Part shown: positions 1 through 11,817 of the stretch, piece after piece
Layout: each line of letters opens with the position of its first letter
Position numbering within the stretch: position 1 is the stretch's first letter
Assembly: GCA_932294295.1 (NCBI GenBank)
Contig: OW028584.1
Location: 26,187,970-26,251,969, forward strand
Length of the DNA stretch: 64,000 nt
Reading direction: 5' to 3'
DNA from: Alitta virens
Lineage: Eukaryota > Annelida > Polychaeta > Phyllodocida > Nereididae
The notes under the pieces: generated by a model
The model's database searches: none
The model's input: only the letters and a program-made list of their open reading frames with translations
Told to the model about the DNA's origin: nothing
Made by a program: the position numbers and the translations under genes

Positions 1-32
1 TGCCCGCGTGGGTTCGAATCCCATCCTCTTCG
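1..32 (+). tRNA. 3' end of a tRNA-Ser gene (probably GCT), cut by the window edge
   Basis: The first 32 bases read as the end of a long variable arm, a T arm (GTGGG, loop TTCGAAT, CCCAT) and the 3' acceptor strand CCTCTTC with discriminator G. The B box GGTTCGAATCC is intact. The string closely resembles the 3' part of animal tRNA-Ser(GCT), and G73 is a serine hallmark. A T-rich run (39-43) follows and would serve as a Pol III terminator. The anticodon lies outside the window, so the isotype is inferred from the T arm, acceptor and discriminator. A tRNA-derived repeat is an alternative, but the fit to a genuine tRNA is good. Confidence 0.75.
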
Positions 33-38
33 TTGGCT

Positions 39-43
39 TTTTC
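39..43 (+). terminator. Pol III terminator (T5)
   Basis: A run of five T starts six bases after the last tRNA base, the usual position for RNA polymerase III termination. Confidence 0.5.
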
Positions 44-1004
44 ACTTTATTGTTCAATCTAACACAACCTCTTACAGCTGATTGCATTTAAGTGTGGTCA
101 ACAGGCCATCAGTCCAAGTGTGGCGGCCACATCACAGATTTGCATGCATGAGTGCCTCCCTAACAGGTTAAACTATCTAAATCATTGCATTAAATGAGCC
201 GGTGGATTGCTAGTCAATTATTATTTTATTCAACAGCAAAGTTAAACAATAATTTTATTTGCAATATTTTTTAATTCTGTTGCACAATAGGTGATCATGC
301 TCACCCAAGCATTTACTAGACAAACACAACTGACTAGCTGTAATTGAGACCAAAGAAATTAAGTCCATTTCTGTTTGTGGGCTTGATTGGGGACCACTCA
401 AGCATGGTAAATTGTGACATAACCAGGAGACTTTGTCAAGTGGCTGGCTACACTTCATTGCAATCCACTGGAATGTAAACTACTTAGCTCTTGCAGATAA
501 AACAAATCAGTGACTCTCTTATCTGCTACAACAAACAAAGCAGCTAGCCCACTACCATCACGATAAGTGATAAGTAGCAATGTTACATGAAATGGAAATG
601 TGATAAAACAGTATACTTTGCTTTATTCTGTTTAAAGAAAATACTTAGGGAGATATAACTTTTTAACATAAGGCAAGAGTTGTATTTTTTTTTTCAGACA
701 AGTAATTCATAATTGATTTCTAAAATGTTAAGTTATATAAACCACAGTTATTTATACGTTCTTCACTCCTAATTCTGGATACATATTTTTTACTACAATA
801 TTTTTGTTTGTCAATATGCGTTTATCATTGATTGCTTTATTGAACAATAATGGTTTTGTTTATTTGATATATATCATCCTTCAGAACTTCCATCACACAG
901 CCTAGCTCTTAAGACCATCAACTTTTTTACTTATAGTAACTGGATTTTTGCCATTGTATTCAAGCTTCATTTTAAGACCACCTCATCATTTGAACTCAAT
1001 CAAC

Positions 1005-1725
1005 ATCTGGTCAACATCGAGCCAACATTGGCTTATGTCGAGCCGACGTCTAGCCAATATAGCATGTTATCTAGAACACAACCAGCTAGCATGACAGGTC
1101 GGGATAACATCGTCTCAATGTTGGTCATTGTCAGATATCATTTGGCCAATGTCTATAGTAATGGCCGCAAATAATGTCCACTCAATATTTGGTCATATTT
1201 TTATCATGAAGAAACAGCAGCACAAGATGGATAGAAATTTAACAAATAGGTCAGACCCCAATTTTTTTATGCACCAAATCAACTCCCAATTACCAGATAA
1301 CTTCAATTTTGCTATCTCTCCAATTGTAATTTTTTCATCATAATTGTCATTTGTTATGGTCACAGAGAAGCAGCATAAATCACAATGGATAATATAGCAA
1401 ACTTTAAGTTGAACTTAATCATTTTACCGCAGTGTTTTTATCAGCCAGAAAGTTTGATTTTGACTTGTTGCTAACATTTCTGTCAATTTTGTGCTTCTCC
1501 ATGTCATTTATGGGAAAATATCACCAAAAAACAGGTGGACATTTATTTTTAATCCTACTATAGCCAACATGGCATATTATCTGGAACATACCCGGATAAC
1601 AGGCCGGATCGAGCTGACTTCGAACCAACTTTGGCTGTTTGTCGGCGCGTTGGGCCGATGTCTGCTCAATGTGGCATTTTATCTGCAACATACCATTTGC
1701 AGCAACCCCGAAAAGCTGCAAATTG
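1005..1725. repeat. Two copies of a TTGG/CCAA-rich dispersed repeat flanking an AT-rich repeat
   Basis: About 1005-1180 and 1555-1725 share phrases such as AGCCAACAT, GGCATATTATCTGGAACA and GTCGAGC/ATCGAGC, so they are diverged copies of one element. A similar phrase set recurs near 7535-7615 and 48755-48840. The segment between them resembles about 2690-3070. This looks like a MITE family; the borders are approximate. Confidence 0.4.
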
Positions 1726-1786
1726 GAGGAATGTTCTAAGGATGTTGTGAATTTCTTTTCAGAGAAATATCCTCATTTTCTTTCAG

Positions 1787-1890
1787 CCCCAAAGCCAGTG
1801 GGTCGAAGGGCGAGGAAGGCCGGGGTCGACAGGAAACCTCGACAAGCTTACTCAGCCAAACAACTAGAGAGGCTGGAGGCAGAATTCAAG
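1787..1890 (+). CDS. Homeobox gene, exon with homeodomain residues 1-21
   Basis: Acceptor TTTCTTTCAG ends at 1786; the donor is AAG|GTATCT at 1891. The exon enters with one base of the codon supplied upstream and leaves in phase 0. It encodes [19 protein letters not shown] and on to the end of helix 1. A second acceptor, TTCTTTTCAG ending at 1762, lies 24 bases upstream in the same phase, so an isoform with eight more residues is possible. Confidence 0.85.
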
Positions 1891-4848
1891 GTATCTACCA
1901 GTCTATCCACCTGTCTGTCTGTCTATCTGTCTATATATCTATCTATCTTTCTGTCTATCTATCTATCTGTACACGTTGGTTTGGTCAGTTGGCAAAAGTT
2001 TCAGTTACCATTCTGTATGTAATCATGGAAATTCGCTGCTAAAAATTACTTCTTTATATGTTATAATTATCCTTAATCGCTTTTACTTTAGTCATATTAT
2101 TAATTACGTTATACAAAATTGAATTTATAATATAAATCAATAAATTCATTACAAAATCCAATGCAATATATTGTTAAAACTAAAATAACATACGAATTAG
2201 TTTAATATAACGAGGACGTATTTTGATAGTTATAAATAAACTGGCATAAGTTGTGAAAACCAACTGAGTAAGAGGCAATGATATTCTCCAATGAAATGTG
2301 CTTACTCAATCAGATCTCTTAATTAACCCACACCATGTGACCGTCCAATATTTTGTAATATTGGATTGAAAAAGGTTATGTTAGACAGATAAAATTTATA
2401 TTGTACAAAAAAGTTATATTGGATCCTTTGTATGACTTTTCATTGGAGAATATAACAAATGGTGGATGGAAAGTGAAATATAAAGTTTTATGGGATTCAG
2501 AAAAGCTACATTGGACTTGGGTATGGTCTCTTCCAATAAATCTTTATTTGACTTCTTGCCATCCATTATTTGTATATTACAGTTTATGGTTATTTCATGG
2601 AACCAATAGGTGGCGACACCAACTAAATTGTGATTGAAGCCAAAAGGTTGGAATATGTAAAAATAAAAATAAAGATATAGTAGGATTCAAAATTAATGTT
2701 TACCTGTTTTTCGGTCATATTTTACTACAAATGACATGGAGCAGCACAAAGTGGATAAATATATGTGAGAAACAAGTCAAATTCTGTAGCTGATAAAAAC
2801 AATTTTGTGAAACAATTAACTTAAAGTTTGCTGTATTCTCCATTATAATTTCTGTCATTTTCTGTGACCCTGGCAAATTTCCATAATGAACACTAGAAGG
2901 CCAAAATGTATAATTTCAAATATTGGAAACGTTTAGTCAATTGATACAGGGAGGTGTTTATATCATTTATCTTATTATTAACATTCCTGCCCATGTTGTG
3001 CTGCTCCAAGCTTTTTCTGATAAAATGTGACCGAAAAAAAATTGGTCCTTTAGTATGGATCCTACTATAGTAAAAATGATATTTTAGTCCCCAAAAAATA
3101 TTGCAAAATGGAGTCATAACACTCAACTTGGCAAACTGTTTTCATGCAGTAATCCAAGCATTTCGGTTAATTTAAGCACATTTTCTGAAATATCCCATCC
3201 TTAGTCCTTGATAATAGTAGCCATTTTATTCATGTTCATACCTATAATCTAATGGTAATACAAGCTTCAGATTTTTGGTGTACTTTATTATGGTTCGATA
3301 CATATTAAATAACAACAGAAACAAAACAATTTTAGTCACACCCACTTGGTCATTCCTTCTATAAACAAATGAAACAAAAAAGGGTGGCAAATTAAAATAA
3401 TACAATAGAAGTGCAGTTATTAACAAACAATAGGTGTTATGGAAATTTAACAAATAAAGATACAGATATTTTTTTTGGTTGCAAAAAAGCAAAATTTGAG
3501 CAAATAGTTGAATTATTTAATATAAATAAAATTAAATCGAACATAAAGATATATCTTAAAAACCAAATATCATAAATTTGCCAGACATATTTAGCAGTTG
3601 CTAGGATGATACAATTTTGCATTAACATTTTCAATTTATTTAAGAATAAAGATTTATTTCAGAAATTATTCAGTATCATGAGACTGCTATGTTTATAAAT
3701 CCATATATCAATATCACATCTTGTGCTTGATTATTAATCTCACAATATATATCTTTTATTCTCAGAAAGACAAATACCTTAGTGTCAGCAAACGCATGGA
3801 GATGTCTCAAACACTCGGCCTGACAGAAACGCAGATTAAGACATGGTTCCAGAATAGAAGGTTTGTGTTCATTCATTCATTCATTTACTTATTCATTCAT
3901 TCATCCATATATCCATTCATTCATCCATACATACATACATACATATTCATTCATTCTTTCATTCATTCATCCATTCATTCATTCATCAATCCATTCATAT
4001 ATCCATCCATCCATCCATTCATTCGTCCATCCATCCATTCATTCATTCATTCATTCATTCAACCAGTTAGTCAGTCAAGTCTGTCATTCAGTTTTAAATT
4101 AGTCAGACAGTCAAATTATATTCAATTATGCAAAATTGTATTAAACAAATTAATTGAAAATTAAATCCATTCATTCATGCGCTCATTTATTAATTTATTA
4201 AGATTTGGCAAACATGATTTTATTATGCAATTGTGATAAACATGAAACATAGTTTGTCACACTCGCGAATGGTTTGTCACACTCCCGAAATTGGTTTATC
4301 ACAATTATCAGAATACAAACAATTAGAATAACAAGTATATTATCTATATTGCATATAATGCATATGTTTCAAATATTTATTTCACACATTCAAAAATTAA
4401 TATTGTAAAGATTACACAAAAAAAAAATTTCATTTATTGGTAGGTCCCATATATAAATTGTATCATTTTGATACCTTGCATTTATTTCATACATATTGCA
4501 ATTATTTCATATATTACAATTATTTCACATATTGCAATAATTTCACCTATTGCAATTAGTTCACATAATGCATTTATTTCATACATTTGAGTTATTTCGT
4601 ACATTTTTTATTTCATACATTTTATCATTTATGTTTCATTGCATTTATTACGTATATTCTATTACAGAACAAAATGGAAGAAGCAGATGACTGCAAGAAT
4701 CAAGATGGCGCAGAGACAGGGGTTATGGCCGGCGCCATATTGGCCTCCTGGTGCTGCCCCCTATCCTAGCACCCCTCAATCGTTTCCCTCGTCCTACCTC
4801 AACTCCCCAGGGCATGCCCCATACCCCCCTGCGTTTCCCTTGCAGTAA
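1787..4848 (+). CDS. NKL-class homeobox transcription factor (3' three exons)
   Basis: Three exons (1787-1890, 3766-3860, 4668-4848) join in frame to give a complete 60-residue homeodomain followed by a Pro/Tyr-rich tail and a TAA stop. Diagnostic residues are all present: R5, Y8, L16, F20, Y25, W48, F49, Q50, N51 and R53, in the helix-3 string [13 protein letters not shown]. The N-terminal arm is [16 protein letters not shown] and a conserved-looking block [12 protein letters not shown] follows the homeodomain. Q50 and the recognition helix predict TAAT-core binding in the nucleus. The sequence fits the NK-like part of the ANTP class, and from memory it is closest to the Nedx / Drosophila lms group rather than BarH, Barx or Msx; that family call is tentative. 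Introns fall between homeodomain codons 21/22 (phase 0) and within codon 53 (phase 2). The 5' exons, including any Eh1-type repressor motif, were not found. Confidence 0.85.
1903..1970. repeat. TCTA/TCTG tetranucleotide microsatellite
   Basis: Imperfect (TCTA)n/(TCTG)n directly inside the intron, starting about a dozen bases after the donor at 1891. It produces the artefactual [12 protein letters not shown] open frame. Confidence 0.9.
3766..3860 (+). CDS. Homeobox gene, exon with homeodomain residues 22-53
   Basis: Acceptor TTATTCTCAG ends at 3765; the donor is AG|GTTTGT at 3861. The exon enters in phase 0 and leaves in phase 2. It encodes helix 2 and most of helix 3, including the TWFQNRR signature with Q50 and N51. 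Confidence 0.9.
3869..4062. repeat. ATTC/CATC microsatellite
   Basis: About 190 bases of ATTC, ATCC and ATAC repeats, starting eight bases after the donor of the homeobox intron at 3861. The long SFIHSFIH open frames over it are artefacts. Confidence 0.95.
4668..4848 (+). CDS. Homeobox gene, terminal exon
   Basis: Acceptor TCTATTACAG ends at 4667. The first base completes Arg53. Then come [20 protein letters not shown] and a Pro/Ser/Tyr-rich tail of about 40 residues ending in PPAFPLQ and TAA (4846-4848). The exon is visibly more GC-rich than its surroundings, as expected for coding DNA here. Confidence 0.9.
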
Positions 4849-4912
4849 AATAGGGTATTTATCATTCTACAGTATTTTCTCGATTAAAATTGATAGAATA
4901 TCTCATATCTCA

Positions 4913-4918
4913 AATAAA
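4913..4918 (+). promoter_or_regulatory. AATAAA polyadenylation signal of the homeobox gene
   Basis: A canonical AATAAA lies 65 bases after the stop codon in AT-rich DNA. It is the nearest such signal; usage is inferred. Confidence 0.5.
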
Positions 4919-7014
4919 GGCCGGAGCTCATTGATTTAGAGGTTGGTCGATTTATCAATTTCTTAATTTGTTGAGGAAAGAAGATAATAATTTATTGCAT
5001 ATAGCCTTTACATATTTACGTCTATTTTAAATGTTGCTTTTATTTGTTGTTTAAAAAAAAAAATCGATATTTGATTTGTTTTTGTTAGATCATATTATGA
5101 TTTTGTTTTGGTGTCTTGGTGTCTTTAAATTAATAGGGGACCCGGCGTGTAATCGGGAAAATACTGTATTCATGTATAATAAGACTTATTATATATAGGC
5201 CTAATGGATTTTATACAGCAGAACTTCAACATAAGATCACCTTACTATTAAGACCGATTCGAGATATTTAATAATGTTGACAAACTAACTGCTCGAAAAA
5301 GCTGACTAACGTGACAAAATATCAGATTTTAGTCAAAATTTCAAACAAGTCAGCTGATTTCACTAACAGCTGAGTTTAGGAGATTTCTGGTGTTTAACTA
5401 ATATTATCACTGTCTCATTATAAAGGCTACCTTATTATGAAGAACACCTCACCATTTAGACCACCTCAATATTAAGACCACCTCACTATTAAGAGCAGTA
5501 CCTTTCGGTTGTGATCTTTCTATTGAAGTTTTGCTGGTTATAAACAAATAAAAGGGTAATTTGTTACTCTTAAGTATTAATAAATATCCTCTATTTTGTT
5601 GTATACATTTGTTGTAAATTGTTTTTCATGATAATCAATTATATTTAATATGTTTGGTTTTAATAATTTTCTATTGGATGGAAATATCATTAACCTGCAA
5701 ACATAAAGTTATTTTTCAATATAATTAATGTATTTCACAAACACATTGTTACAATGTTAATACAATATTGACTAACATTTCCACTGTCTTATATTATGGT
5801 AATAATACAGAAAAAAAATTATTTATATTATTATTTTTAATATTGTTCACAACTTGTAACAATATAGCAATATTTTATGAATATTATCTAAAATATTACA
5901 GCAAAGTGTTTAAGGTTTGTAAAAATATTAGTTGAATATTATGATATGATTCTCACGATCTGTTTTGCTTTTAACGGGTAGCATAATTAACTATTGAGTA
6001 ATATTAAATAACTTGCCTAATATGGTTTGTTGCAATATTAATCAGTATTATCAATAATCAGTCATTTTAATTCGTTTTGTAATATTAATTATCTCTTTGC
6101 ATTATTAACTAGCTAATGAAATTTTAATTTTTCTAGTGATTATTCACTTTTGATATTTTGACTGTATTTCTTTAGACCATTAGACATAATTTTGATAAAT
6201 GTAAAGTGTGTCTGGAATGACTATAAACCCTCATTGTATTTGGCCAGTTTGACAAAAAATTTATTAGTTTGTCTTATGATTAAATCAGGATTAGTCAATG
6301 TCAGATATCACGTGTTAGTCAAAATGACTATTTTTTTTAGTCAAAAGCATGTCGGATCAAAAAAACAATATGGCTGACTAAGACTTTAGATAAATCTGAC
6401 TAAAAGTGTTTTTATCTACAATTAGCATTTGGAGGTTTCAGACACCGTAAAAATGTCTTGGATTCAATAATTATTTTCAGTGCATGCTTAAGCTGTAATT
6501 ATGGGATATTGGTTATTATTCATTATGATAATATTTCCCAATATAAATATCATACAATTTGTCAAATATGAAATTAATGAATCAATACTGTTTTGCAGAA
6601 TGAATTTGACTCGTATTTGTTAAGTATATGTAATTTTCAGCTACTTAAAACCGAAATGGAATTTACCAATATATAAATGTATATATATATGAGTATTTAC
6701 ATTGTTTATGTGATAATTTGTGATGTTTATAATTGTCTTGTAAATGCTTAATTCAATTTTAACATTGTGCATGTGAAAGTATTATATTAACGGTGCGTAA
6801 TGACTTGTAATTCTCAATTCATATTTTATGTGCAATCTTACTATTAAATAGTCTATTTTAAAAAAATATTGGAAATTGTGTTATAATTATTCGATTACTT
6901 ACTTAGATTTTACAAAAGTTATAATGAAGACTGAGTGGACCTCGAGTGAAAATATTGATCAAATTATAAAGTTTAAAAAAATTACATAGATACTTTTAAA
7001 CCATTGCAAAAGTA

Positions 7015-7130
7015 GATAATTAGATAATTAGATAGATAGATAGATATATAGATGGATGGACAGACAGACAGGTAGATAGATAGACAGATAGATAGATAGA
7101 TAGATGGATAGATAGATAGACAGATAGATA
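7015..7130. repeat. GATA/GACA microsatellite
   Basis: Imperfect (GATA)n with GACA and GGAT interruptions. Confidence 0.9.
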
Positions 7131-7321
7131 AATATAAATGGATTGTTGAATAACATTATGGTAGCAAAAATTCAAGATGGCCACCAAAATGGATAATTAT
7201 ATATTGCTAAGCTTCTCTATAATATAACATGCAAAAGGGTGCTATCTGTTCTGGTACAGTTTATAAGAGTTGGTTTAAAAATTCAAGATGGCTGGCATTT
7301 CTGAGGGATACTCTATCAAAA

Positions 7322-7463
7322 ATACTGGGTCCCGGGTTCAATTCCCTAAGTTGGATGGCTGTTTCATCCTTCGTCTCATTGCCATGGTCCCTGCCTGTCC
7401 TAATAAGCCCAACTGGTGCAGAAATACAGGACGTAAAGCCCTAATCACACACACACACACACT
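7322..7463 (+). mobile_element. SINE family 1, 5'-truncated copy
   Basis: Begins at the B-box half of a tRNA-like head (GGGTCCCGGGTTCAATTCCC). It continues with the body phrases TAAGTTGGATGGCTG, CATCCTTCGTCTCATTGCC and CCTGCCTGTCCTAAT, and ends in GTAAAGCCCTAATC plus an (AC)n tail. The same body follows a complete tRNA-like head at 57010 and, on the minus strand, at 11817. The A-box half is missing here. Confidence 0.8.
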
Positions 7464-7779
7464 ATCAAAAATACTGACATTTTGAAAGATGACTGACAAG
7501 ATAATATTACTTGTGCTTTACAACATAATAGAATCGCCCATGGATCATGTTGGATCAACGTTAATCCGACGTATTGCCGACCTGCCATGGTATATGGGCA
7601 GCAATCTGGCCGCCATGTTTGTTTGTTTTTTATTGTGAAATTTCTGAAAACTTCATTTAATGTAATCAAAGACATAACTTTTACTAATTCGATGAAAATC
7701 GTCTTTATCTGCTCACCATATCACTTATTTTACGGAATATATATATTTTGTAGTGTACATGTGCTCATATGACCATCTG

Positions 7780-7895
7780 CAGGTAGACGTAATGATGAGA
7801 TGATAAGGGGGGTTGGACCTACACCATGTTTCACATTTACATAACCCATGGGTGGGGTCTTTTACTTGCCTCGGCATAGACACGTTAATACAAGT
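7780..7895 (-). mobile_element. SINE family 2, tail fragment
   Basis: Read on the minus strand it carries CTATGCCGAGGCAAGTAAAA, a GATCCCA-like phrase, and the terminal CTCATCATTACG block shared with copies near 10330, 47400, 54430 and 61600. The head is absent. Confidence 0.6.
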
Positions 7896-8329
7896 CATCA
7901 CCAATTTTAGGCCAACGTCTGAAATGAAAGGTAATCAACAGGCCTCTTTGCTTGATAAACCAAGTTGTCACACTTCAGACCCAAAATGGTCCAGTCCTAA
8001 TTGTGGGGGTTATTTCATGTAAAGTCTTATTTCGTGCATAAGTAAAAATCATCTTTGGATAATAGCAATTTAGCTACAGAGTATAGAATTCACGCGATAA
8101 ATGTTTACGCAGGCTGAGTAGTATGACGCGATGAGTATTTACGCAAGAGTCGCCATATTATCGCTCATGATTACCTTAATTAGGAGGGTGAAAGGGCTCA
8201 TCTTTTGGGGGGTAAAACGGTGGAATTGACATAAAAGGGGAGATAGGGGCATCTAGATTTTAGTACATTGAGCAGAGCGCAGGGAAAATACACACATGTT
8301 GCTTCAATCTCCTTGTGTTTTCTCCTTTT

Positions 8330-8720
8330 TCTTTGAGATGTCAATTGCAGGCAATTATGCATCCACTTAAGGGAAACATTTCATACTGAGCGCATTTCAA
8401 TACTCTGCAATTAGTGGAGGCAACCATCTTGACATCTCGTTCAATTCTCGCTCTCAGCGCGTTTCCGCGAGAAGCGCGCTTCTTTTGTCAAAATGTCGTC
8501 TGCTTTTGTTCGATATTCAACGATTTAATGCGGAGTGATTCAAGGCGCCCTAATGCAACTGCATATTCAATCCTTTTTGCTTCTCTGCTCTCCGAATTTC
8601 TCCCTCAATTAAGTGGAGAACGTTTGTATCTGTCCCAATTGTCCCCAGGAAATCTCTTGTAATGCCTTTGTTGTCAGATCTTTGTCATTTTGTCCTGAGT
8701 GACAAGCCCCATTTGTAATG
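8330..8720. promoter_or_regulatory. Candidate cis-regulatory block with NK-type homeodomain sites
   Basis: A block clearly richer in G, C and CpG than its flanks, about 3.5 kb past the homeobox gene. It contains CCACTTAA (8363-8370), CAATTAGTGG (8408-8417) and TTAAGTGG (8609-8616), which fit the NK2-type consensus TNAAGTGG or related AATTA cores. It also has an ATGCAT and several CAATT words. The 82-codon open frame over it (8414-8662) matches no family I recognise. The enhancer role is inferred from composition and sites only; an unrecognised repeat is the alternative. Confidence 0.35.
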
Positions 8721-8896
8721 TTACCCCAATTTTTCTACCTGGTCATAGCAGAGTATATCTCCATATAAGACCACCTCACGATTGCACCTTAAGATTAAGA
8801 ACACTCCTAAGCATAGAAATTAATAATAAATTAAATTGACCAATAAATGCAACGGAAAACAACCTCCTCAGAGAAGGTAGTAGGACCTGATCAGGG

Positions 8897-9003
8897 TTTC
8901 TTTCTTTCTTTCTTTCTTATCTTGCTCCTTTGTTTCTTTGTTTGTTTCTTTTTTTCTTTCTTTATTCTTGCTTTCTTTCTTTCCTTTTTTTTTCTTTCTT
9001 TCT
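8897..9003. repeat. TTTC-rich pyrimidine tract
   Basis: About 100 bases of TTTC/CTTT repeats with T runs. Confidence 0.9.
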
Positions 9004-9114
9004 GACTAACCGTCAAACTCTTCTTGTATGGTACTTTAATCTACAATCATACCAAATAACTTTTGCAAGAATTATTGGATTACACAGTTAGAGAATCGCA
9101 ACTGATCAGTGGAG

Positions 9115-9190
9115 ATCTATCTATCTATCTATCTATATATCTATCTATCTATCCATCCATCCATCCATCCATCCATCCATCCATCCATCC

Positions 9191-9240
<50 letters not shown>

Positions 9241-9241
9241 A
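9115..9241. repeat. TATC/CATC microsatellite
   Basis: (TATC)n flanking a (CATC)n core. The open frame reading [17 protein letters not shown] is an artefact. Confidence 0.95.
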
Positions 9242-10319
9242 TGTACTTTTTGTATGATATTGTATGATAATGAATAATACTGTATAGTCAAGTATTGCAT
9301 TGCATTGTATTGTATTTTTTTTACTCCTGGTCTGACGCTAATTATAAGTCAGTTTAAATGATCAGCTGTAGGCGGACGTTATGATGATAGTAAATCAAGA
9401 AATAAGTGAAGAAGGAGGTTCAAGGGACCCGCCTGGCAGCCGGATTTTGGTCCTTCCAGATTTTAATATTTTGTAAAAAACAAAACATATCAGAGTTGTG
9501 AAGTCTCGGAGACTCTGTTGAAGTGATAACAGACTATAAACCCAAGAGTTACTTTACATATCAAAATTTACAAATTTGTTCGATTAATTTTTTTTTTTAA
9601 GAAATATTTTGCCATAAAAGTAGGCATAATAATTGTGCAAATCATGTGATTTTGTTTCATTGAAAATTGTTAATTGTATTATAAATTCATAGTAATTGAA
9701 GCTATGGCACTGTTTGTGTTTAAATTATTGATTTCAATATTTGCAAGACCAAAATTCAGGATTATCAAAGAAAGTTCTAATAACTGCAGTCACACGGTTT
9801 GTCAGAGATTAACCAGCAACATAAAAATATAATCAATACGAATTTTGGATACCCAGCTAGGATTTTGAGTATATCTAAAATGCATGTAATTGACTTACCA
9901 ATAATGTGCTACAAATACATCCTTGGAAATTCCTTGTTTCTTGATCATAACAAAATGGTATATATATGGTTATCTAATAATAAGGTGTTGAAATGGGAAT
10001 TGGAAAAATGCCGGAATATGGCTGATGTAATAATTTAATTGAGAATGAAATCTTTCAATTAAAAATAAAATTATTTTGAGTAATTACTTTCAAGTGTCTT
10101 GCACGAAGTGATTCCTATACTTGACACAAGAGGACAGCACCCGTCAACTGTCAAACCACCAGCGCCACCTGCTGGAATCAACAGTTACCAGGAACCAAAA
10201 CAAACATTTTTGAAGTCCATTAATTATCACCAATCAAACTGATTAAATTTAATTCAAAAATGTACTGCAAAGTAGCATGAAAAAAAATTAACACTGCTTC
10301 AAACTATGTCACAAATTTA

Positions 10320-10545
10320 CACCATATAATGGGTGAGGTCTTTTACTTGCCCTAGCATAGACATTGAGCACAGGGCACCACTAATTGAACATGTCATACT
10401 AACAACACCCAGAATCTGAGAGGTTGTTGTTCATGATCGAAGAGTGCCCAGGCCAGTATTCGAACCCAGGATCTTCAGATAAAGAGTTTACTGACAGACC
10501 TACATACATGTATGCCTTAAAAACCACTAGGCCACCTGGATGCTA
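10320..10545 (-). mobile_element. SINE family 2, nearly full copy
   Basis: On the minus strand the head reads CCAGGTGGCCTAGTGGTTTT (A-box-like) and later GGGTTCGAATACTGG (B box), then GGGCACTCTTCGATCATGAA, and ends with the shared CTATGCTAGGGCAAGTAAAA phrase. The tRNA-like promoter plus a common body marks a tRNA-derived SINE. Confidence 0.75.
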
Positions 10546-11631
10546 TGAAAATAAAAAATAAAATAAAATAAAACACCATGTGAACTTGTATTGCTTTCAG
10601 CATCTGTTTATTTCAATACTATACTGACATAAATATGAATTTATAAAACAAAACATTCATAGTAACAGCATCAATTGCATTGAGCTATGTCATATAAGTT
10701 GCTGCAATAATAGAATATTCAAAATCAACAAATATTCCAAATTGTATACTTCACGTCAACACAATATTACTTAATATTTTTTAACTTGTATGCACTATTA
10801 CTTTTGTTATATTATTATCTTTATTAAATTACATTATTGTTTGAATATTTCTTATCATATTACACATTTCTTTTGTATAATACTTCATTATATTACATGC
10901 ATTATGATATTACTCTTATTTAATATATTACATTATTGTTTCAATGTCTATTCACAATGTAACTTTATCTGTTTATTTGTAAGAGCAAATATTGTAAAGA
11001 AATCTATATTAACGTAGCCATTTTTTGTAATATATAATATGAACTGAATCGTAGTGGTAATAAATTGAATTGAATTGAGCATGATATTTCATAGTAACAT
11101 CTACAATTGGAGAATCTTGGTAGTGACATCTAAAACTGGAGAAATGCTTAAGTACACAAAAAAAAACCACCAGTTAACATTTAACTAACATTTAATGACC
11201 AAATTTCCTAAACAAGATTAAATTCCAGCAATCTTTTCCAGCAATAAGTTAACAAACAAACAAACAAACAAACGAATAAACAAACAAACGAATAAACAAA
11301 CACAGCTTAGAAATGTATAAGTAAATATCACAATTTGTATAGAATTGCATAGATATGTGATACCCGTTTAGGCAAAATTATTAAAAAAGATTCAGATTTT
11401 GATGAAAGTTAATGGTATATATCTAAAATATACCATTGTACCATAATTGTTTTCTTTGGACCTGCACTAGGATGATCGACAATATCAGTATATTCCCTAA
11501 AACAGCTAACTTTCTCTCAATATCAGTGTACTCCTCTATACAGCTAACGTTTCCTTTATCATCAGTATACTCCATTATACATTTTACATTTCCCTTAATA
11601 TCAGGCAGTCACCTCAGCCCAGTGACCTGTG

Positions 11632-11817
11632 TGTGTGTGTGTGATTAGGGCTTTACATCCTGCATTTCTGCACCTGATGGGCTAATTAGGACAGGCAGAG
11701 ACCACGGCAATGAGACGAAGGATGAAACAGCCATCCAACTTAGGCTCGACCGGGAATCGAACCCGGGACCCAGCGGTTGGAAGCCCAGAGCGCTACCTCT
11801 GAGCTAGGCCCCCAGCC
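11632..11817 (-). mobile_element. SINE family 1, full-length copy
   Basis: On the minus strand: GGGGGCCTAGCTCAGAGGTA (A box), CTCTGGGCTTCCAACCGC, GGGTCCCGGGTTCGATTCCC (B box), then the shared body from TAAGTTGGATGGCTG to GTAAAGCCCTAATC and a (CA)n tail. Both Pol III promoter boxes are intact, so this is the best reference copy in the window. Confidence 0.9.

Larger units (their letters stand above)
33..1786. other. Non-coding stretch between the tRNA and the first visible homeobox exon
   Basis: AT-rich, with no convincing gene. It holds a TTAAGACCACCTCA word (972-985), a repeat rich in TTGG/CCAA words (about 1005-1180 and again 1555-1725), and an AT-rich dispersed repeat (about 1190-1550). 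If the homeobox gene has upstream exons in the window they would lie here, but none could be recognised. The open frame at 1639-1786 is repeat-derived and ends at a splice acceptor. Confidence 0.5.
4849..8320. other. Intergenic region downstream of the homeobox gene
   Basis: Very AT-rich, with no gene recognised. It contains TTAAGACCACC-type words (5228-5505), a GATA microsatellite (about 7015-7130), a truncated SINE copy (about 7322-7463), and the tail of a second SINE family (about 7780-7890, minus). Confidence 0.5.

Noticed and set aside
3721..4164. 147-codon frame containing homeodomain sequence and a long SFIHSFIH tail
   Set aside because: Only 3766-3860 is exon. The rest reads through the donor into the ATTC microsatellite.
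8414..8662. 82-codon frame in the GC-richer block
   Set aside because: No recognisable protein family. The composition is better explained by a possible regulatory block.
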